In this document: piece by piece, positions 16,852-25,824 of the stretch
Layout of the letters: each line of letters begins with the position of its first letter
Position numbering within the stretch: the first letter of the stretch is position 1
Origin: Succinatimonas hippei
GTDB lineage: Bacteria; Pseudomonadota; Gammaproteobacteria; Enterobacterales; Succinivibrionaceae
DNA: 54,712 bases
Reading direction: 5' to 3'
Assembly: GCA_004557545.1 (NCBI GenBank)
Contig: SFGV01000007.1
Span: 1 to 54,712 of the forward strand
Program-made: the position numbers and the translations under genes
Notes under the pieces: generated by a model
Told to the model about the DNA's origin: nothing
What the model saw: the letters and a program-made list of their open reading frames with translations, nothing else
The model's database searches: none

Positions 16852-18279
16852 TCAGGCTTTCTGCCAGCGCTCCGAGAGCGCTCTTGCCACCGCGGTGACA
16901 TTGCCCGCGCCCTGAGTGAGCACCACATCGCCGTCTTCAATGATCTTCTCGACCAGCTGCGGAACCTCGTCCGCGGTCGCCGCGTAAACCGGCTCATGAT
17001 CAGACTGCGATCTTATGGAGCGGCACAGGTGTCTGGCGTCAGCCCCCGGAATGGGCTCCTCGCCCGCAGGGTAGACCTCAAGCATCACCAGCTTGTCAGG
17101 CTTTTGCAATACCTTCACGAAATCCTCATAGAGATCGCGGGTTCTGCTGTAGCGGTGCGGCTGGAAGATCATCAGGATCTTTCTTTGAGGGAAGGCAAGT
17201 CTCGCCGCCGTCAGGGTAGCGTCAACCTCGGTGGGATGATGACCATAGTCATCAACCAGCGTCACGCGGCCGTTTGGAGTGTTAAAGTCCCCGTAGCACT
17301 GAAAACGCCTGCCAACTCCCTTGAAATTACCGAGCGCCTTTACAATATCCTCATCGGAGATTCCTTCCTCACAGGCGACCGCCGCGGCCGCCGCGGCGTT
17401 CTTCGCCATATGAATTCCGGGGATTGGCAGCCTGACCTCAAGACTCTTCGCGTTCCTGCGCGCGATGGTAAAGCGCGATCCCATGCCATCCTCGGTAAAA
17501 TCCACCACCCTGTAGTCAGCGTCCTCGGAGGTGCCGTAGGTGATGACGGTACGCCCTACCCTGGGCAGGATGTCCCTCACGCTCTTACCGTCAACGCACA
17601 TGACCGCCACGCCGTAGAATGGCAGGTTGTGCAAAAACTCCACAAAGGTGTCACAAAGCTTTTTAAAATCCCCGCCGTAGGTCCCCAGGTGATCAGGCTC
17701 GATATTGGTGACAACGGTGAGCATCGGCTGCAGATGCAGAAACGAGGCGTCTGACTCATCGGCCTCGGCTATAAGATAACGCCCCTGACCGAGTCTGGCG
17801 TTGGTGCCGGCGCTGTTTAAAAGCCCGCCGATTACGAAGGTAGGATCGCGTCCCGCCTCGGCGAATATGGATGAGATGAGACTTGTGGTGGTGGTCTTGC
17901 CATGAGTTCCGCACACGGCTATGCCGTAGCGGAAGCGCATGAGCTCGCCTAACATCTCGGCGCGGCGCACCACCGGCACATGCAGAAGTTTCGCCGCCTC
18001 GATTTCAGGGTTTCCCGCGTGGATGGCCGAGGAGACCACGACCACTGAAGCCCCTTCCACATTCGAGGCCCTGTGCCCTATGAAGATCTCACAGCCTAAG
18101 CTCTCAAGCCTTCTGGTGTTGGCGCTTACCGCGATATCCGATCCTGAAACCGCGTAGCCCTCGTTTCTCATCACCTCGGCGATGCCGCACATTCCGGCCC
18201 CGCCTATACCCACAAAGTGAATCCTGCGGATCTTATGCATCTGCGGAACGCAGAACTTTTCAGTAACACACTGTGTCAT
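16852..18279 (-). CDS. murC: UDP-N-acetylmuramate--L-alanine ligase MurC
   Basis: MurC adds L-Ala to UDP-MurNAc, the first step of stem peptide synthesis. The N-terminal Rossmann motif HFVGIGGAGMCGIAEVM (near residues 21-37) is followed by the ATP-binding GTHGKTTTTSLIS near 122, EADESDASFLHLQP near 175 and DDYGHHPTEVDAT near 345. At 475 residues it is full length. It lies 28 bp after murG on the same strand. Confidence 0.98.
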   Translation of the reverse strand: MTQCVTEKFCVPQMHKIRRIHFVGIGGAGMCGIAEVMRNEGYAVSGSDIAVSANTRRLESLGCEIFIGHRASNVEGASVVVVSSAIHAGNPEIEAAKLLHVPVVRRAEMLGELMRFRYGIAVCGTHGKTTTTSLISSIFAEAGRDPTFVIGGLLNSAGTNARLGQGRYLIAEADESDASFLHLQPMLTVVTNIEPDHLGTYGGDFKKLCDTFVEFLHNLPFYGVAVMCVDGKSVRDILPRVGRTVITYGTSEDADYRVVDFTEDGMGSRFTIARRNAKSLEVRLPIPGIHMAKNAAAAAAVACEEGISDEDIVKALGNFKGVGRRFQCYGDFNTPNGRVTLVDDYGHHPTEVDATLTAARLAFPQRKILMIFQPHRYSRTRDLYEDFVKVLQKPDKLVMLEVYPAGEEPIPGADARHLCRSIRSQSDHEPVYAATADEVPQLVEKIIEDGDVVLTQGAGNVTAVARALSERWQKA

Positions 18280-18307
18280 TGATCTTCCCCTATAAGCCGC
18301 GCCTGTC

Positions 18308-19381
18308 TTAAAGCGCGGTCTCCTCTATGATCCTGGCGCATCTTTGCGCCGCGTCCGTGATGGCGCAAGAAAGCGCGGCCCTGCGCATGCTCATAAGCGC
18401 GTCCCGATCCTCTGAAAGAGCAACTATCTTCTTTGCGAGGATCTCAGGGGTAAGCTCAGACTGCCTGCAGATGATCGCGGCGCCCTTCTGCTCTAAAAAT
18501 CTCGCGTTTTTGGTCTGGTGATCATCAACCGCCGATGGCAGGGGCACAAAGATCGCCGGGATCCCGGCGCACGCAACCTCGGATACCGTGCCGGCGCCGG
18601 CGCGGCAGACTATGAGATCGTGGTTCATATAGGCTCCCGCCATATCGTCAATAAAATCGCTCACCTCGTAATGGTTTGTCATCCCTTCATAGGCGGCCTT
18701 TACCCTGGCGCTGTTGCCCGCGCCGCACTGATGGGTTACCGTGGCGACCCCCTGCGGGATGAGCCTGAACGCTTTAGGCACAAGGTCATTTAGCGCGGCG
18801 GCTCCCAGACTTCCGCCTATTACCAGCACGCGCAGGGGTCCCTCATACGGAACCTTTGATCTTTCATGCAGCAGGGCTATCTGCTCGCGTACCGGATTGC
18901 CCACCACACTGACCCTGCTGCCCTCAAAGGCTCCGGGGAATCCCAGAAGAGTTTTTTTCGCGATGCGAAACAACAGGCGGTTGGTAAGCCCCGCCGCGGC
19001 ATTCTGCTCATGCAGCACCACCGGAACGTGGCATAAAAAGGCGGCAAGCCCGCCCGGGCCTGAGGCGTAGCCTCCCATGCCCAGCGCCAGATCCGGTTTG
19101 AACGAGCGCACGACCTTAAGCGCCTCAAAAAGCGCCCTTAAGATCATGAAGGGAGCGAGGAACTTGGTTTTAAGGCCATTGCGCCTTACCCCGTGCACCT
19201 TAATATAGGCTATAGAGTAGCCATGCGCGGGGACGAGCTTTTCCTCCATCCTCCCGCGGCTTCCCAGCCACAGGATCTCGTGTCCGCGCAGTCTTAAGGC
19301 GTCGGCGATCGCAATGGCGGGGAAGACGTGTCCTCCGGTGCCGCCGGCCATCACCAGGATCCTTTTATGTGTACCCGGCAT
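18308..19381 (-). CDS. murG: Lipid II synthase MurG (GlcNAc transferase)
   Basis: MurG transfers GlcNAc from UDP-GlcNAc to lipid I on the cytoplasmic face of the membrane. The 357-residue GT-B enzyme shows the N-terminal glycine loop MAGGTGGHVFPAIAIA, the acceptor loop GMGGYASGPGGLAA near 105, the LVIGGSLGAAALND loop near 190 and the nucleotide-sugar site CRAGAGTVSEVACAGIPAIFVPLP near 265-288. Confidence 0.98.
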   Translation of the reverse strand: MPGTHKRILVMAGGTGGHVFPAIAIADALRLRGHEILWLGSRGRMEEKLVPAHGYSIAYIKVHGVRRNGLKTKFLAPFMILRALFEALKVVRSFKPDLALGMGGYASGPGGLAAFLCHVPVVLHEQNAAAGLTNRLLFRIAKKTLLGFPGAFEGSRVSVVGNPVREQIALLHERSKVPYEGPLRVLVIGGSLGAAALNDLVPKAFRLIPQGVATVTHQCGAGNSARVKAAYEGMTNHYEVSDFIDDMAGAYMNHDLIVCRAGAGTVSEVACAGIPAIFVPLPSAVDDHQTKNARFLEQKGAAIICRQSELTPEILAKKIVALSEDRDALMSMRRAALSCAITDAAQRCARIIEETAL

Positions 19382-19395
19382 TTAAAATTCTCCCT

Positions 19396-20520
19396 TTACC
19401 CAAGGTCAATCTGGTGGTGTCTTAACTCAAAGTCAATGCGCAAAAGCACGGCCACCGCGCAGCAGCACACGATCATGGATGAGCCGCCGAACGAAACCAG
19501 TGGCAGCGTGAGGCCTTTGGTAGGCAGCGCGCCTGACGCCACACCGATGTTGATGGTGGTCTGAAGACAGAAAAGCAGTCCTATACCCACCGATACGAAG
19601 CCCTGAAACACGGGGCCGTTCCTGAGGATTCCTATTCCAAGCTTAAGAGCCTTATAGACGATATAAAACTCTATGAGTATGACCACGCACATCCCGATAA
19701 AGCCGAATTCCTCGCCCAGAATGGCGGTCACGAAGTCGGTATGCGCCTCCGGCAGATAGCCTAATTTCTGAATTGAGTTTCCTAGCCCCTGACCGGTAAG
19801 CCCGCCCCTGCCGAAGGCCATGAGCGACTGTGTCAGCTGATAGCCTGAGCCAAACTGGTCTGCCCATGGATCCAGAAACGAGGTAACGCGGCGCAGACGG
19901 TAGGGCTGGGTCACCACCATAAAGGTACCGGCCGCGGCCAGAGCTATCACCGCCATTACGTAATAGACCATGGGAGATCCCGCGATGAGCAGTATACCCA
20001 TACAGATGGCGGCGATCACCACGCAGGATCCGAAGTCAGGTTCCTCAAGCAGCAGTACCGCGACTATGGCAAGCAGCACCATGGGCTTGATAAAGCCTTT
20101 TATCTTGGTGCGAACCTCCTCAATCTTGCGGGAGGCGAAGCTTGAGAAGTATATGATCCAGCAAAGCTTCATGAACTCCGCCGGCTGCACGTTGAACACG
20201 CCTATGTTGATCCAGCGTCTGGCCTCATTGACATTGCGGCCTACTATCAGAACGAGTACCAGCATGAGAGCGTTTAAGATCAGAAGGTGCATCGCATAGC
20301 GCTGCCAGATCTTAGTCGGGATCATCGCGGCTATGAGAGCCGCGAACAGAGCCGCCACCATGGAGATCACATGCTTTTTGAGCAAAAAGAACTCACTGCC
20401 GTACAGAGTTTTCGACTCCATAACCGACGCGGAGGCTATAAGCACCACGCTTATGAGCATTAAAAGCGCGGCGCTTACAAATAACCCCCGGTCATACCCT
20501 GGTCCCCTGCTCTCAGTCAT
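19396..20520 (-). CDS. ftsW: Septal peptidoglycan polymerase FtsW
   Basis: FtsW is the SEDS-family glycosyltransferase that polymerises lipid II at the septum with FtsI. The 374-residue protein has about ten hydrophobic segments and the SEDS signatures ARRWINIGVFNVQPAEFMK (near 95-113) and GQGLGNSIQKLGYLPEAHTDFV near 245-266, followed by SFGGSSMIVCC near 345. The start ATG overlaps the murD stop by 4 bp. Its length is a little below the 414 of E. coli because of a shorter N-terminal tail. Confidence 0.97.
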   Translation of the reverse strand: MTESRGPGYDRGLFVSAALLMLISVVLIASASVMESKTLYGSEFFLLKKHVISMVAALFAALIAAMIPTKIWQRYAMHLLILNALMLVLVLIVGRNVNEARRWINIGVFNVQPAEFMKLCWIIYFSSFASRKIEEVRTKIKGFIKPMVLLAIVAVLLLEEPDFGSCVVIAAICMGILLIAGSPMVYYVMAVIALAAAGTFMVVTQPYRLRRVTSFLDPWADQFGSGYQLTQSLMAFGRGGLTGQGLGNSIQKLGYLPEAHTDFVTAILGEEFGFIGMCVVILIEFYIVYKALKLGIGILRNGPVFQGFVSVGIGLLFCLQTTINIGVASGALPTKGLTLPLVSFGGSSMIVCCCAVAVLLRIDFELRHHQIDLG

Positions 20521-21866
20521 CCGTTTTGCCCGCCTGACTCCTCAAGACGTCTTACCATGCTCACGAACACCTCACCACGCTCCTCAAAGCCCCTGAACTG
20601 GTCAAAAGAGGCGCAGGCGGGCGAAAGCAGCACGGCCTGACCGCGCTTTGCTTTGGCGCGGGCTTCATTTAGAGCCTGACGCATATTCATGACGCTGTGG
20701 CAGCGCTTTGAGTCCAGCGCCAGGATCTTCGCGGCGTCACGGCCAAAGCAGTAAACATCGGTTACCTCTTTGCCTATATATCTGCAAAGCGGGCTGAAAT
20801 CCTGTCCCTTGCCAAGACCGCCTGCCAGAAGCAGGATCCCCTGCGGGTGGGCTCCGGCAAGACCCTCAATGGCCGCCTGAGCCGAGGCGACGTTGGTTGC
20901 CTTGGAGTCGTTATAGTAGGAAACCCCGTCTATAACCGCCACCAGCTGGCAGCGGTGGGGAAGCCCGCTGAAATCATCAAGCGCGGCGAACTGGGCCTTG
21001 CGCGAGATCCCCGCGGCGTCACAAAGCGCCATGCAGGCAAGGGCGTTCTGGTGATTGTGCGCGCCGTAAATGTGCATGCGCGAGGTGTCATAAAGCGCTT
21101 TGCCATCAACCCCAAGCCATACCCTGCCATCGGGATCCTTTATTATTCCGTAGCTTTGTGAGTCCGTTCCAAATGAGGCGAATGGAGTAAGGCCGTTTTT
21201 GGGCAGCGTGCGCGGATCCGCGCGGTTTACCACGGCCTTTTCGCAATTTAAGTAAATCCTCTGCTTGGCCGCCGCGTACTCCTCAATTGACCCGTGATAG
21301 CGGTCAAGATGATCCTCCGAGACATTGAGAATGGTTCCGGCCTTCAGCTTTAACGATGAGGTGGTCTCAAGCTCAAAGCTTGAGAGCTCGAGCACGTAAA
21401 GCTCGGCATCATCACGCAGTGCGTCAAACACCGGGACCCCGATGTTCGCGCCCATAACCGCGTTGATCCCGTCCTTGCGCGCCATCAGGGCGGTAAGCGT
21501 GGTTACCGTGGATTTGCCATTTGAGCCGGTGATGCCTATTACGGGAGCGCGCGCCTCCCTGGCGAAAAGCTCTACATCCCCGACTATCTCGGCTCCATGG
21601 CGGGCGGCCTCCTCAACCTCAGGCGTGTACACGCTTATGCCCGGGCCTAAAACCAGCATGTCATAACCGCTTAAGACCTTAGAGGAGAACTCTCCCAGAC
21701 GCACGTCAATCCCCGATGGGATCTCTGACATTCTGGGCGGCTTCTGGCGGCTGTCGAAAACCGTGAGCGCCTTTAAATCATGCCTCATCAGATAGCGCAG
21801 AGCCGACATGTTGGATACGCCTATGCCGAGCACTGCGATCTTTTTGCCGTTTAAGGATTTGTTCAT
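20517..21866 (-). CDS. murD: UDP-N-acetylmuramoylalanine--D-glutamate ligase MurD
   Basis: MurD adds D-Glu to the UDP-MurNAc-L-Ala precursor. The 449-residue ligase has an N-terminal Rossmann domain (AVLGIGVSNMSALRYL), the ATP site VIGITGSNGKSTVTTL near 110, NVSEDHLDRYHGS near 185 and the C-terminal YYNDSKATN near 318. It overlaps ftsW by 4 bp and lies 13 bp after mraY. Confidence 0.97.
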   Translation of the reverse strand: MNKSLNGKKIAVLGIGVSNMSALRYLMRHDLKALTVFDSRQKPPRMSEIPSGIDVRLGEFSSKVLSGYDMLVLGPGISVYTPEVEEAARHGAEIVGDVELFAREARAPVIGITGSNGKSTVTTLTALMARKDGINAVMGANIGVPVFDALRDDAELYVLELSSFELETTSSLKLKAGTILNVSEDHLDRYHGSIEEYAAAKQRIYLNCEKAVVNRADPRTLPKNGLTPFASFGTDSQSYGIIKDPDGRVWLGVDGKALYDTSRMHIYGAHNHQNALACMALCDAAGISRKAQFAALDDFSGLPHRCQLVAVIDGVSYYNDSKATNVASAQAAIEGLAGAHPQGILLLAGGLGKGQDFSPLCRYIGKEVTDVYCFGRDAAKILALDSKRCHSVMNMRQALNEARAKAKRGQAVLLSPACASFDQFRGFEERGEVFVSMVRRLEESGGQNG

Positions 21867-21879
21867 TTGTATCTCCCCT

Positions 21880-22965
21880 TCAGCGCAGCTTGAGCGTGAT
21901 AAGTCCGATTAACACAAGCACCAGTGTGATGATCCAGAAACGGCACATTACCCTGGGCTCAGGCCAGCCGCCCTTCTCAAAATGATGGTGCAGCGGTGCC
22001 ATTCTGAAGATCCTTCTGCCTCTTAACTTGTAAGAACCCACCTGAAGGATCACGCTTACAGTCTCCATCACGAAGATCCCTCCCATGATGAAGAGCAGGA
22101 ACTCCTCGCGGATTAAAACCGAGATCACACCAAGCCCGGCGCCCAGCGCCAGCGATCCGACATCTCCCATAAACATTTCGGCAGGGTAGGTGTTGTACCA
22201 CAAAAAGCCCAGTCCCGCGCCCACGATGGCCGTACATACCATGGTCAGCTCGGCCGCCTTTGGCAGATACGGAATGTACAGATAGTTAGCGATGTAGACG
22301 TTTGAGGTGGCCCAGGCCACTATGCCAAGACCCGCGGCCACGGTTATGGTGGTGATGATTGCAAGACCGTCAAGCCCGTCAGTGAGATTGACCGCGTTTG
22401 ATGATCCGGTAAGCACCAGATAGCACAGCGGAATTATCAGAAAGCCGATATCGGGCATGAATTTCTTAAAGAAGGGCACTACCAGAGTGGTCTCGGCGGG
22501 AGTTGATGCCGAGCCGTAGATGGCGCAGGCTATGCCAAGCGCCGCCACGGACTGCCAGAAATACTTGTACTTGGCCCGAAGTCCGTGCGGATCGTGTCTT
22601 ACCACCTTCAGGTAATCATCGCTAAAGCCAATCGCGGCGTAGACCGCCAGGGTTATCACCGCGTACCAGACATAGGGGTTGTCAAGCCTGCACCAGAGCA
22701 GAACCGTGACTATGATGGTGCCGATGATGAGCAGTCCTCCCATAGTCGGGGTTCCCTGTTTTTTAAGATGAGTCTGCGGGCCGTCATCACGCACCGGCTG
22801 ACCAAAGTGAAGTATATGCAGCCAGTTTATAACCTTAGGTCCCAGGGCAAGCGAGATCGCCAGCGCCGTAAACATGGCCATCACGGCTCTGAAAGTCAGA
22901 TAACCAAATACGCGGAAGGCGTCAATATAGGAGCTGAGCCACTCAGATATCAATACCAGCATCAA
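21880..22965 (-). CDS. mraY: Phospho-MurNAc-pentapeptide transferase MraY
   Basis: MraY moves phospho-MurNAc-pentapeptide onto undecaprenyl phosphate, forming lipid I in the inner membrane. The 361-residue protein has ten membrane segments, the TPTMGGLLII motif near 75, the catalytic aspartates in AIGFSDDYLKV near 117, NLTDGLDGLA near 195 and the HHHFEKGGW loop near 325. The start overlaps the murF stop; either of two adjacent ATG codons is possible. Confidence 0.98.
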   Translation of the reverse strand: MMLVLISEWLSSYIDAFRVFGYLTFRAVMAMFTALAISLALGPKVINWLHILHFGQPVRDDGPQTHLKKQGTPTMGGLLIIGTIIVTVLLWCRLDNPYVWYAVITLAVYAAIGFSDDYLKVVRHDPHGLRAKYKYFWQSVAALGIACAIYGSASTPAETTLVVPFFKKFMPDIGFLIIPLCYLVLTGSSNAVNLTDGLDGLAIITTITVAAGLGIVAWATSNVYIANYLYIPYLPKAAELTMVCTAIVGAGLGFLWYNTYPAEMFMGDVGSLALGAGLGVISVLIREEFLLFIMGGIFVMETVSVILQVGSYKLRGRRIFRMAPLHHHFEKGGWPEPRVMCRFWIITLVLVLIGLITLKLR

Positions 22966-24335
22966 AAACCTCCCGCGCGCCTTACCGCGTCATTTACCCT
23001 GTCCATTCCCATGGCATGCGATCCTTTGACCAGGAAGCACTTTTTTCCACCTGATGACACAAGCTTTTCCACACGCAGGATAAGCTCATCAACGCTGCCA
23101 AAATGCTCAGCGCCATCTCCGTACGCGTCAGCGGCCGCTTTGGCAAGAGGCCCCGCGCACAGGAAAAGATCGCAACGGCCGCGGGCATGCTCTCCCACCT
23201 GACGGTGCAGATTTAAAGCCTCGGATCCAAGCTCGCCCATGTCGCCAAAGACCATGATCCTCTGTCCCTGAGCATTCGAGAGCACGTCAAGCGCGGCGAT
23301 CACGGCGTTAAAGCTCGCGTTGTAGGCGTCATCTATCAGGCTTAGATCGCCATGCGTCTGCATGAAAAGTCTGCCGCGCATCGGCGCGCCCTGTAAAAGC
23401 CCCGGTTTTAAGTTTTCATAAGGGGCGCCTGTGATCAGCGCGAGCGCGCATGCCGCCGCGGCGTTCATCGCGTTGTGCGCGCCCAGAAGCGGCAGCGCGG
23501 CGTCAAAGCCTTTATTTTGCGACGGAACATCTATGTGAAATGAGATCCCAGTCTGCGATGTCTCTATGGAGCTTACGCGCACCAGATCAGTCTCATGCGT
23601 TCCGAAGGTAACAAGTCTTCCATCATTAAAGGCCGAAGCGAAATCGGATTTCCACGATTCCGTCCAGTTGCTGTCAGAGGGGACCGCTCCAATACCGCCG
23701 CGGCCTAGCACATCCTGCAAAATCTCGCTTTTGCCCTCATAGACGCCGCGAAGCGATCCAAAGCCCTCGATGTGGGCAGCTCCTGCGTTATTGATTAAGG
23801 CCGTGTCGGCCTTAACAAACTCACAGGTGCGCTCTATGTCATGAGGATGGCTCGCGCCCTGCTCAATGACGGCGAACCGGGTGTCACGTTCAAGCCTTAA
23901 AAGCGTAAGCGGGACTCCGATATCGTTGTTGAAATTGCCTGAGGTGGCAATGGTTGGACCTGATTTTGACAATATGCCGGCGGTAAGCTCCTTTACCGTG
24001 GTTTTGCCGCATGAGCCCGTAAGCGAGGCAACCTTTGCCTTTGATCTCATGCGCACCAGTCTTCCGCACGTGCCAAGAGCGCGCACCGTGTCCGCGCATT
24101 TAACCACGCTCACGCCGCACTTTGGGATATCTTTTGATACCACTACCGCGACGGCCCCGTTTTCCACGGCTTTTTTTATAAAATCATGCCCGTCAAAACG
24201 TTCGCCTGTGAGCGCTACAAAAAGCGCCCCGGAGCATGATCGCGAATCAGTTGAAACCGCTTTGACCTCAAGATCGGATCCTCCAAGCGTTCCCCCGCAC
24301 TCAGAGGAGAGTTCAGAGAGTTTAAACTCAATCAA
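22962..24335 (-). CDS. murF: UDP-MurNAc-tripeptide--D-Ala-D-Ala ligase MurF (TTG start)
   Basis: MurF adds D-Ala-D-Ala to the UDP-MurNAc-tripeptide. The open frame extends upstream to 24416, but MurF homology begins at IEFKLSELSSECGG. A TTG at 24335 lies exactly there, preceded by AGGGGG with about 8-nt spacing and overlapping the murE stop by 8 bp, so I take TTG as the start. The ATP site is GSCGKTTVKEL near 110, followed by the EQGASHPHDIERT and DDAYNASFNAV motifs. The D-Ala-D-Ala ligase gene itself is not in this cluster. Confidence 0.93.
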   Translation of the reverse strand: MIEFKLSELSSECGGTLGGSDLEVKAVSTDSRSCSGALFVALTGERFDGHDFIKKAVENGAVAVVVSKDIPKCGVSVVKCADTVRALGTCGRLVRMRSKAKVASLTGSCGKTTVKELTAGILSKSGPTIATSGNFNNDIGVPLTLLRLERDTRFAVIEQGASHPHDIERTCEFVKADTALINNAGAAHIEGFGSLRGVYEGKSEILQDVLGRGGIGAVPSDSNWTESWKSDFASAFNDGRLVTFGTHETDLVRVSSIETSQTGISFHIDVPSQNKGFDAALPLLGAHNAMNAAAACALALITGAPYENLKPGLLQGAPMRGRLFMQTHGDLSLIDDAYNASFNAVIAALDVLSNAQGQRIMVFGDMGELGSEALNLHRQVGEHARGRCDLFLCAGPLAKAAADAYGDGAEHFGSVDELILRVEKLVSSGGKKCFLVKGSHAMGMDRVNDAVRRAGGF

Positions 24336-25824
24336 GTGACACCCCCTGAAGCTCAGCTGCGATTTCCCTGTCAGAGAAATGGATGGTTTTGTCTTTGAAG
24401 ATCTGATAATCCTCATGGCCCTTGCCGCAGATCACCACCACATCATCAGGCCCCGCGGACTTGTAGGCGCAGATGATGGCCTCGCGGCGATCGGTGCGCC
24501 TGATGACGTTTGAGGCTTCCGCGACCCCCATGATCATCTCATCTATGATCTGATCAGGATCCTCGCTTCTGGGATTGTCCGAGGTCAGCACCGCGAGATC
24601 CGCGCCTACCGAGGCTTTGATGGCCATGAGCGGACGCTTGCCGCTGTCACGATCGCCGCCGCAGCCCACCACCGCGATCACCCTGCCATCAGGATGATGC
24701 TCTCTTGCCGCCTCAAGGGCTTTTTCAACCCCGTCCGGCGTATGGGCGTAGTCAACCACCACGTCGGGTTTGCCCTCCGCGCAGAAGCACTCCATTCTGC
24801 CGGTGACCGGTTTTACAAAAGGAATGGCGGCGGCAAGCTCCTCAGGATCATAGCCGCACCTTATAAGAAGCGAGAGCGCGCAGGCGATGTTCTGAAGATT
24901 AAAGCTGCCAAGCAGTCTGGTCTTTACGCGCTTTATCACGTGATCGCCCACTCTTAAGTCAAACTGCGTGCCGTCTTTTAAGAATTTTGGCTGCTCTATA
25001 CGCAAAAAACGCTCTGAGTTGCTGAACACCGCTTTTCCGTTGGTGCTGTACAAAAAAGCTGAGGCAGGCTCCTTAAGAGCCCCGAAGAGCTTGCGTCCCC
25101 ATGGATCATCTATATTGATGGCGCAGGGAGTGTTATTCATAAAAAGGCTCTTTTTGGCCTCAAAATAATTCTCCATCGTCTTGTGATAATCAAGATGATC
25201 ACGCGTAAGGTTGGTAAAAGCCACTCCGTCAAAGGTAAGCCCCTTTACGCGGCCCTCGCAGATCCCGATGGATGACACCTCCATCGCTACGGCGCCAGCT
25301 CCCGCCCTCAGCATTTCACTGAGCTTGCGCTCAAGCTCCACAGGTCCCGGGGTGGTGTTGGAGCTCTTGTCAAGCTTTGGCAGAAAGCCCGTGCCCAGAG
25401 TGCCTATCACGCCGCATTTGATGCCGCATCGCGTGAGGATCTGCGAGATAACCCATGTGGTGGTGCTCTTGCCGTTGGTTCCGGTGATCCCGAACAGCTT
25501 TAAGGATGAGGAAGGATCGCGGTAAAACCATTTGGCGAAGCTCTGCAGGAAGTCATCATCGCCCTGGTAGCGGATAACCGGGATGGTAATTCCCTCAAAA
25601 AGCCCATCCGGCACATGGTCAAGCGTATTGACCAGAATGGCTCCCGCCCCTTTTTCCTGAGCCTCTCGCATATACTCATAGCCGTTGGCGTGAAGCCCCC
25701 TGGACGGAATATACAGCGCCCCCCCGCTTACCTTTCTTGAATCACGGCAAAGCTCCGATATTTCACGATCAGGCCATTTGGCTGGATCTTTTACTTTTTT
25801 GGAAATCTCTGAAAGATGACGCAT
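24328..25824 (-). CDS. murE: UDP-MurNAc-L-Ala-D-Glu--meso-diaminopimelate ligase MurE
   Basis: MurE adds the third stem residue. The 498-residue protein has the ATP site FGITGTNGKSTTTW near 115, VAMEVSSIGI near 200 and, decisively, the DNPR motif (LTSDNPRSEDP near 425) that marks meso-diaminopimelate specificity, as expected for a Gram-negative wall. It starts immediately after the ftsI stop. Confidence 0.98.
   Translation of the reverse strand: MRHLSEISKKVKDPAKWPDREISELCRDSRKVSGGALYIPSRGLHANGYEYMREAQEKGAGAILVNTLDHVPDGLFEGITIPVIRYQGDDDFLQSFAKWFYRDPSSSLKLFGITGTNGKSTTTWVISQILTRCGIKCGVIGTLGTGFLPKLDKSSNTTPGPVELERKLSEMLRAGAGAVAMEVSSIGICEGRVKGLTFDGVAFTNLTRDHLDYHKTMENYFEAKKSLFMNNTPCAINIDDPWGRKLFGALKEPASAFLYSTNGKAVFSNSERFLRIEQPKFLKDGTQFDLRVGDHVIKRVKTRLLGSFNLQNIACALSLLIRCGYDPEELAAAIPFVKPVTGRMECFCAEGKPDVVVDYAHTPDGVEKALEAAREHHPDGRVIAVVGCGGDRDSGKRPLMAIKASVGADLAVLTSDNPRSEDPDQIIDEMIMGVAEASNVIRRTDRREAIICAYKSAGPDDVVVICGKGHEDYQIFKDKTIHFSDREIAAELQGVSLD

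Noticed and set aside
22585..23202. 205-codon plus-strand frame antisense to mraY/murF
   Set aside because: It spans two real genes on the other strand and has no recognisable domain.
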